Shown here piece after piece: positions 28,701 through 32,394 of a stretch of 32,394 bases of DNA. Made by a program: the position numbers and the translations under genes. The notes beneath the pieces were generated by a model, which was given only the letters and a program-made list of their open reading frames with translations, had not been told where the DNA came from and searched no databases. Each line of letters begins with the position of its first letter. Position 1 is the stretch's first letter. Source of the stretch: Dehalococcoidia bacterium (GTDB taxonomy: Bacteria; Chloroflexota; Dehalococcoidia; GIF9; AB-539-J10); the NCBI GenBank assembly GCA_021157895.1, contig JAGGVQ010000017.1, positions 1 to 32,394 on the forward strand, in the 5' to 3' direction.

Positions 28701-29615
28701 ATCGATGGTGTGGTCCAGATACTTGAAGCCGATGAACAAAAGACAATTAGAATTGTGAGTTCAGAAGTTTACTCTGATGAACATATCTTGCCCCCTGGCG
28801 CTGAAGCTGTTGTCGTTGATGGACAGGAGGTTAGTGTTGGTACTCCTTTGTTCTCTCTGGGGGAAGCGGCAACGCAGGATGTTAAGAGCTTACCCGTGGC
28901 AATGGGGGGGGATGAAGGGACGTCGAAAGCTGCTGGTCGAGTTAGTATTGAGGGGGATCATATTTATATCAAATATGAAGAGAAAGAGGAGAGGGAATAT
29001 AAGGTTCCTCATGGTGTGCGTATGCTTGTCCAATCGGGGAGTGAGGTGAGAGTGGGGGAGCAGCTTACGGAAGGAGTCCTTGACCCTCGAGACGTGCTAC
29101 GTGTCAATGGACGGGAAGCAGTACAGCATTATCTGGTTGATGAGGTTCAGAAGATATATCATTCTCAGGGCGTGAACATTCATGATAAGCATATCAGTAT
29201 CATTGTTCGTCAGATGCTGAGTAAGGTGAATATTATTTCCTCAGGAGATACAGGGATGTTGCCTGGTGAGGTGATTGACCGCTTTGATTATGAAGATGTG
29301 AATGCCAAGGTATTAGCTGAGGGAGGAGAGCCAGCGACAGCACAGGCTATTCTCTTAGGCATAAGCAAGGTATCGCTGGGTAAGGAGAGCTGGCTGGCTG
29401 CAGCCTCTTTTCAGGAGACGGGGCGAGTTCTTACCAATACGGCCATTATGGGCAAGGTAGATCGACTTCGTGGCATTAAGGAGAATGTCATTCTGGGCAA
29501 GTTTATTCCGTCTCAGGTTTTAGCTAAGGAGGAGATTGAAGAAGCGAACCTTCAGTTGGATCAAGGGCTGTGGGTTGAGGAGGGAACATCTCTCGATCAG
29601 GGGGGAAAAGAGTAG
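25680..29615 (+). CDS. rpoC: DNA-directed RNA polymerase beta' subunit (start more likely the ATG at 25689)
   Basis: '[25 protein letters not shown]', '[16 protein letters not shown]', '[28 protein letters not shown]'. Confidence 0.98.
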   Translation: MIRMVEFEDIKGIRISLASPEQIRSWSHGEVTKAETINYRTLKPERDGLFCERIFGPVKDYECHCGKYKKKRYAGITCDKCGVEVAPSSVRRERMGHIELATPVAHIWFTKLVPSRLALILGISPRDLERVIYFAQHIIISVNREACDDQIHQMEEEVARKISESEEQVSREVEELKEKAGFNEDDESVVKEINHIRAKFVEQKEGFVEDLKVRKDEIDKLQPLKLLSDESRRELVSKYGVIFHSGIGAEAILEILKQIDIEKLYQDLLQEVEVVSGERRKKTIKRLQLVEALKRSGNKLDWVILTVLPVLPPSLRPIVQLDNGRFATSDLNDLYRRVINRNNRLRRLMSLGAPQVIIRNEKRMLQEAVDALIDNGRRRPVVTNGNKHPLKSLAAMLSGKQGRFRQNLLGKRVDYSGRSVIVVGPQLELHQCGLPRHVALELFKPFVMRKLIEAGYATNLKSARHQVEKVSPEVWGLLNDVVKERPVLLNRAPTLHRLSIQAFDPVLIDGNAFQLHPLACAAFNADFDGDQMAVHVPLSRMAVRESKEHMLSVHNMLLPSNGEPVVSPTLDMVLGCYYLTRMVDGVKGEGKAFGNFAEARLAYDLGVIDLSAKVMVRDKDRQGERIDTTVGRILFNDALPPKLRFFNNVVDKGTLKELVSKSIRLLGNEVTAVALDAIKRVGFKYAMQSGTSFSMDDVEEPADKTQLIAEADNRAAIIENSFNRGELSDSERYESTVRVWLDTIDRVTEAVSQSMSPRSDIYMMATSGARGNISQVAQMAGMRGLMTDPSGKIIDFPIKSSFRDGLSAMEYFISTHGARKGLADTALRTSDSGYLTRRLIDVAQDIIITEKDCGTTQGIWISAGTEDASLPSFGERIIGYLAAAEVADPETGEVIVNRNEEIDEERARHILDAGVTKVYVRSPLTCRSRFGICQYCYGRDLSKLNLVEKGVAVGIIAAQSIGEPGTQLTLRTFHTGGVVGIDITSGLPRVSELFEARTPKGVAIMSEIDGVVQILEADEQKTIRIVSSEVYSDEHILPPGAEAVVVDGQEVSVGTPLFSLGEAATQDVKSLPVAMGGDEGTSKAAGRVSIEGDHIYIKYEEKEEREYKVPHGVRMLVQSGSEVRVGEQLTEGVLDPRDVLRVNGREAVQHYLVDEVQKIYHSQGVNIHDKHISIIVRQMLSKVNIISSGDTGMLPGEVIDRFDYEDVNAKVLAEGGEPATAQAILLGISKVSLGKESWLAAASFQETGRVLTNTAIMGKVDRLRGIKENVILGKFIPSQVLAKEEIEEANLQLDQGLWVEEGTSLDQGGKE

Positions 29616-30638
29616 ATGCGAATTGTTTCAGGCAAGTCGTCCCCTGAAGAGGTTTCCAATGAATCTGATCTTCGTCCTAGGCGTTTCAGTGAATTTATTG
29701 GTCAGGAAAAGGTTAAGCATAACCTGAAGATATCTATCGTTGCTGCTCAGAAGAGAAAAGAGGCTTTGGATCACGTCCTCCTTTATGGGCCTCCTGGCTT
29801 GGGAAAAACTACACTTGCCTATATTATTGCTGCGGAGAAGGGAGTCAACATCAGGGTTAGTTCTGGCCCTGCCATAGAACGCACAGGGGATCTGGCGGCG
29901 ATAATTACCAGCTTGCGCGAGTCAGACATTCTGTTTGTGGATGAAATTCACCGGCTCAGCCATGTTATTGAAGAAAAGCTCTATCCCTCCATGGAGGATT
30001 TTAGGTTTGATATCTTCTTAGGCAAGGGGCCTAAAGCTCGAAGCCTTCGTTTGTCACTACCTCATTTTACCTTGATTGGAGCTACTACACGGTTTGCATT
30101 GGTGAGCCCTCCACTACGAGATAGGTTCGGAGCTATATATCATCTGGGTTTCTATGAGAAGGCGGCAATAAAAGAAATTTTGCAACGTTCTGCTGATATT
30201 CTTAAGATTCCTGTGGTGGATGAGGGTTTAGAGTATATTGTCCAACGTAGCCGGGGTACCCCGAGGGTGGCTAACCGGCTGTTGAAAAGATTACGAGATT
30301 ATGCTCAGGTTGTGGCGGAGGGGGTGCTTACTGAGGATGTGGTTAGAGAAGGGTTTTCCAAACTGGGGATAGATTCTATGGGACTGGATGATATTGACAG
30401 GAGGGTACTTTACACCATAGTTGACAAATTTGCTGGTGGACCTGTAGGGCTGGATACTCTTGCCGCAGCTACCAGCGAAGATTCTAATACCATCACTGAT
30501 GTCTATGAGCCTTACTTGCTGCAGCTAGGTTTTATGGAGAGGACCCCGCGTGGTCGCATAGCTACACGCTTGGCTTATGAGCATCTTGGCATACCTTACA
30601 CTGGAGATTCATCATCTCAGGTGGGCTTGTGGAATTAG
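29616..30638 (+). CDS. ruvB: Holliday junction branch-migration ATPase RuvB
   Basis: '[19 protein letters not shown]', Walker A '[16 protein letters not shown]', '[10 protein letters not shown]', '[20 protein letters not shown]'. Confidence 0.97.
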   Translation: MRIVSGKSSPEEVSNESDLRPRRFSEFIGQEKVKHNLKISIVAAQKRKEALDHVLLYGPPGLGKTTLAYIIAAEKGVNIRVSSGPAIERTGDLAAIITSLRESDILFVDEIHRLSHVIEEKLYPSMEDFRFDIFLGKGPKARSLRLSLPHFTLIGATTRFALVSPPLRDRFGAIYHLGFYEKAAIKEILQRSADILKIPVVDEGLEYIVQRSRGTPRVANRLLKRLRDYAQVVAEGVLTEDVVREGFSKLGIDSMGLDDIDRRVLYTIVDKFAGGPVGLDTLAAATSEDSNTITDVYEPYLLQLGFMERTPRGRIATRLAYEHLGIPYTGDSSSQVGLWN

Positions 30639-31537
30639 TGCTGCGCTTGCGATTTGATCTGTAGGAAAACTGGGCTGAGTAAGCCTGCCACCGACAGAAA
30701 TAGCATAGACCATCCCCAGATACCTATGCTCTCCCCTTTTATTAAAACTGCTGTAGCTAAAATTATAGCTGATGGAACTAGCAAGGCTATAGCCTTGTAT
30801 TGTCTTGATCTCACGCGAATGGCAACCACTGTCGCTAGTGCTAGTGTGAGAAAACTTATCATTATCCATGGAGAGTTTGTAGACAATTGTGACACAGGTA
30901 TGTTGCCTAATGTCGGTTCGCTTGGTGGTCCCATGTTCAGTAACCAAGTTAAGCTTATAGGCAGAGGTATAAGCATCATCGAGGCATATAACCAATCACG
31001 ATTTGCTGTTTGTCTGATGATGTAAGCGATGATAAATAATCCCAGAGGGATATAAACCAATGCTGCTGTCCAGGCCCATTTTTGCGGTAGAGTGATGAGC
31101 AAGATGCCTGTGAGGATAACCGGCAGTAGGTAGTAGCCTAACCAGGGAAAGAGCCACATCGGTTTGCCTTGCCACCAACCGTAAATTGCGACGCAGACAG
31201 TAGTTAGCAATATGCCTGAAAGACAGACCAGGTTTTGCAGATAATAGGAGGCGAGAAGTGAAGCGACTAGTATGTGAGGCAAAGATGCATAGAAAGCTTC
31301 TTGCCAAGTGCCTTGTCCATGTACCTGATATAATTGCTGTGTAATTAATTTTGCTGAACCAAAGGAGAGTGTAGCAACTTCAATCGCTTCCTTTTTGCTT
31401 AACCCCTCTTTCTCTAGTTCTTGAGTTTTATCTTCCAGGTGAGTGTAAATCTCTTCAGTTACATCGCCCTTTACTACTGAGTCTACGCGGAAGTTTGACC
31501 TGATGCTGTCCAGATAATCATCGAGTCTGCTTGTCAT
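30635..31537 (-). CDS. HAAS/permease-prefix-domain polytopic membrane protein, PadR partner
   Basis: N-terminal soluble '[59 protein letters not shown]', then about 7 hydrophobic segments; follows a padR gene by 7 bp. Confidence 0.7.
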   Translation of the reverse strand: MTSRLDDYLDSIRSNFRVDSVVKGDVTEEIYTHLEDKTQELEKEGLSKKEAIEVATLSFGSAKLITQQLYQVHGQGTWQEAFYASLPHILVASLLASYYLQNLVCLSGILLTTVCVAIYGWWQGKPMWLFPWLGYYLLPVILTGILLITLPQKWAWTAALVYIPLGLFIIAYIIRQTANRDWLYASMMLIPLPISLTWLLNMGPPSEPTLGNIPVSQLSTNSPWIMISFLTLALATVVAIRVRSRQYKAIALLVPSAIILATAVLIKGESIGIWGWSMLFLSVAGLLSPVFLQIKSQAQH

Positions 31538-31544
31538 TGTTGTC

Positions 31545-31880
31545 CTAGGTTGGCTCTGGCTGTATGATTGCCTTTATTGCCGCAGAGAAATTTTGCCAGG
31601 CACTCAGTCGGTTGGTCAGAGACTGCTGTCCCTTTTTAGTTATGGTGTAGTATCGCCTCTTCTGTCCGGAGGGTAATTTACGCCAGCTGCTTGTTATGAG
31701 CTTGTCTTTTTCCAGACGATGTAGGGCAGGATATAGTGTTCCTTCCCTGAATTGAAAGTAACCATTGCTTCTTTCTTCTAGTTCCTTAATAATCTTGTAC
31801 CCATATGTGGGCTGGCGGGCGATGATGTGCAACAACAGTGGTTCGGTATTTCCTTTTAGTAATTCGCGTTGATAATTCAT
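31545..31880 (-). CDS. PadR-family transcriptional regulator
   Basis: 'LLLHIIARQPTYGYKIIKELEERSNGYFQFREGTLYPALHRLEKDKLITSSWRKLPSGQKRRYYTITKKGQQSL' is the canonical PadR winged helix. Confidence 0.93.
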   Translation of the reverse strand: MNYQRELLKGNTEPLLLHIIARQPTYGYKIIKELEERSNGYFQFREGTLYPALHRLEKDKLITSSWRKLPSGQKRRYYTITKKGQQSLTNRLSAWQNFSAAIKAIIQPEPT

Positions 31881-31901
31881 GCCTGTTAACCTCTATATTT
31901 T

Positions 31902-31930
31902 ACCTTAGCATGGAGTATTTTCGCTGTCAA
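31902..31930 (-). promoter_or_regulatory. Candidate promoter for the padR/HAAS pair
   Basis: Minus strand: TTGACA (31930-31925), 17-bp spacer ending in TGC (extended -10), TAAGGT (31907-31902). The -10 itself is weak. Confidence 0.4.
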
Positions 31931-32110
31931 TTGTAGCCAGCAGATATTTGTCATTATTGTCTCCAATAGCTAAAATACTGCGGGTGCAGGGAAGCAATGC
32001 GTGAGAATATTTCTATTTGCAGAGTTCGCAGGAAGACTTGCATAAGCTGAGCTGTGATTCCATGTGGAGTTGTTTTATATTGAGGATGGGTTTAGAGGGA
32101 AGTAGTTAGC

Positions 32111-32394
32111 ATGTCTGTGTTTGAGAATTTTGCGGAGGTCATCAATGGAACTGAGGAGATGCAGTCTCTTCTTCATAATCTTGAGGAGGAACCAGCCACC
32201 CTTCTAGCCAGCATCTGCCGGGAATTTGAGGCAACCGGCCAAGAAGTTCCTGACCATCATTTTAACTTAGCGGGATATTTTGCCGAGGCGGCAATCAAGA
32301 TGTTGTTATCTGCTGGCATGGTTTCCATGAAGCCAGGGAAGTTTTCTCTTTATGAATATAAACCGACCGAGGCAGGATTGAGATATTACCATGG
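32111..32394 (+). CDS. Partial ORF running off the window; possible winged-helix regulatory protein
   Basis: Own translation: MSVFENFAEVINGTEEMQSLLHNLEEEPATLLASICREFEATGQEVPDHHFNLAGYFAEAAIKMLLSAGMVSMKPGKFSLYEYKPTEAGLRYYH. The tail resembles a wHTH wing ('...YEYKPTEAGLRYY'). Not in the ORF track because no stop is reached. Confidence 0.45.
   Translation, partial: MSVFENFAEVINGTEEMQSLLHNLEEEPATLLASICREFEATGQEVPDHHFNLAGYFAEAAIKMLLSAGMVSMKPGKFSLYEYKPTEAGLRYYH

Noticed and set aside
1-32394. CRISPR arrays, tRNA/rRNA genes, IS elements, prophage
   Set aside because: No regularly spaced repeats, cloverleaf-like intergenic sequences, transposase motifs or phage genes were recognised by eye; a tRNAscan/Infernal run would be needed for certainty.

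Overview
The window is 32.4 kb of bacterial chromosome, mostly housekeeping genes. Gene content and order (rpoB-rpoC-ruvB, mutS-dnaJ-like-miaB-nadABC, PadR+HAAS pair, STT3) look like Chloroflexota/Dehalococcoidia, but this is inference; no search was run. Layout: (a) the 3' end of a sulfatase-like CDS (+). (b) A minus-strand sulfur-activation operon: two tandem ribbon-helix-helix (RHH) proteins, a TauE/SafE permease, a CysD-like protein, a CysN-like GTPase and a short alkaline-phosphatase-superfamily phosphodiesterase. It has a well-formed promoter with a palindrome overlapping the RBS of the first RHH gene. (c) A minus-strand block: pyrG, transaldolase-like, rho, dcd, an STT3-type oligosaccharyltransferase and a Wzx/MATE-type flippase. 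(d) A plus-strand block: mutS, short dnaJ-like, miaB, nadA, nadB, nadC. (e) dtd (-). (f) rpoB, rpoC, ruvB (+) behind a near-consensus promoter. (g) A PadR/HAAS membrane pair (-). (h) A truncated winged-helix-like ORF at the right edge. The strongest candidate for something under-described is the RHH/TauE/CysD/CysN/phosphodiesterase cluster. Its CysD-like subunit carries a CC...CxxC cysteine pattern like that of [4Fe-4S] APS reductases, no APS kinase or reductase is seen, and several of its proteins share an 'RLxxLGY' motif. No CRISPR array, rRNA, tRNA or transposon was recognised.
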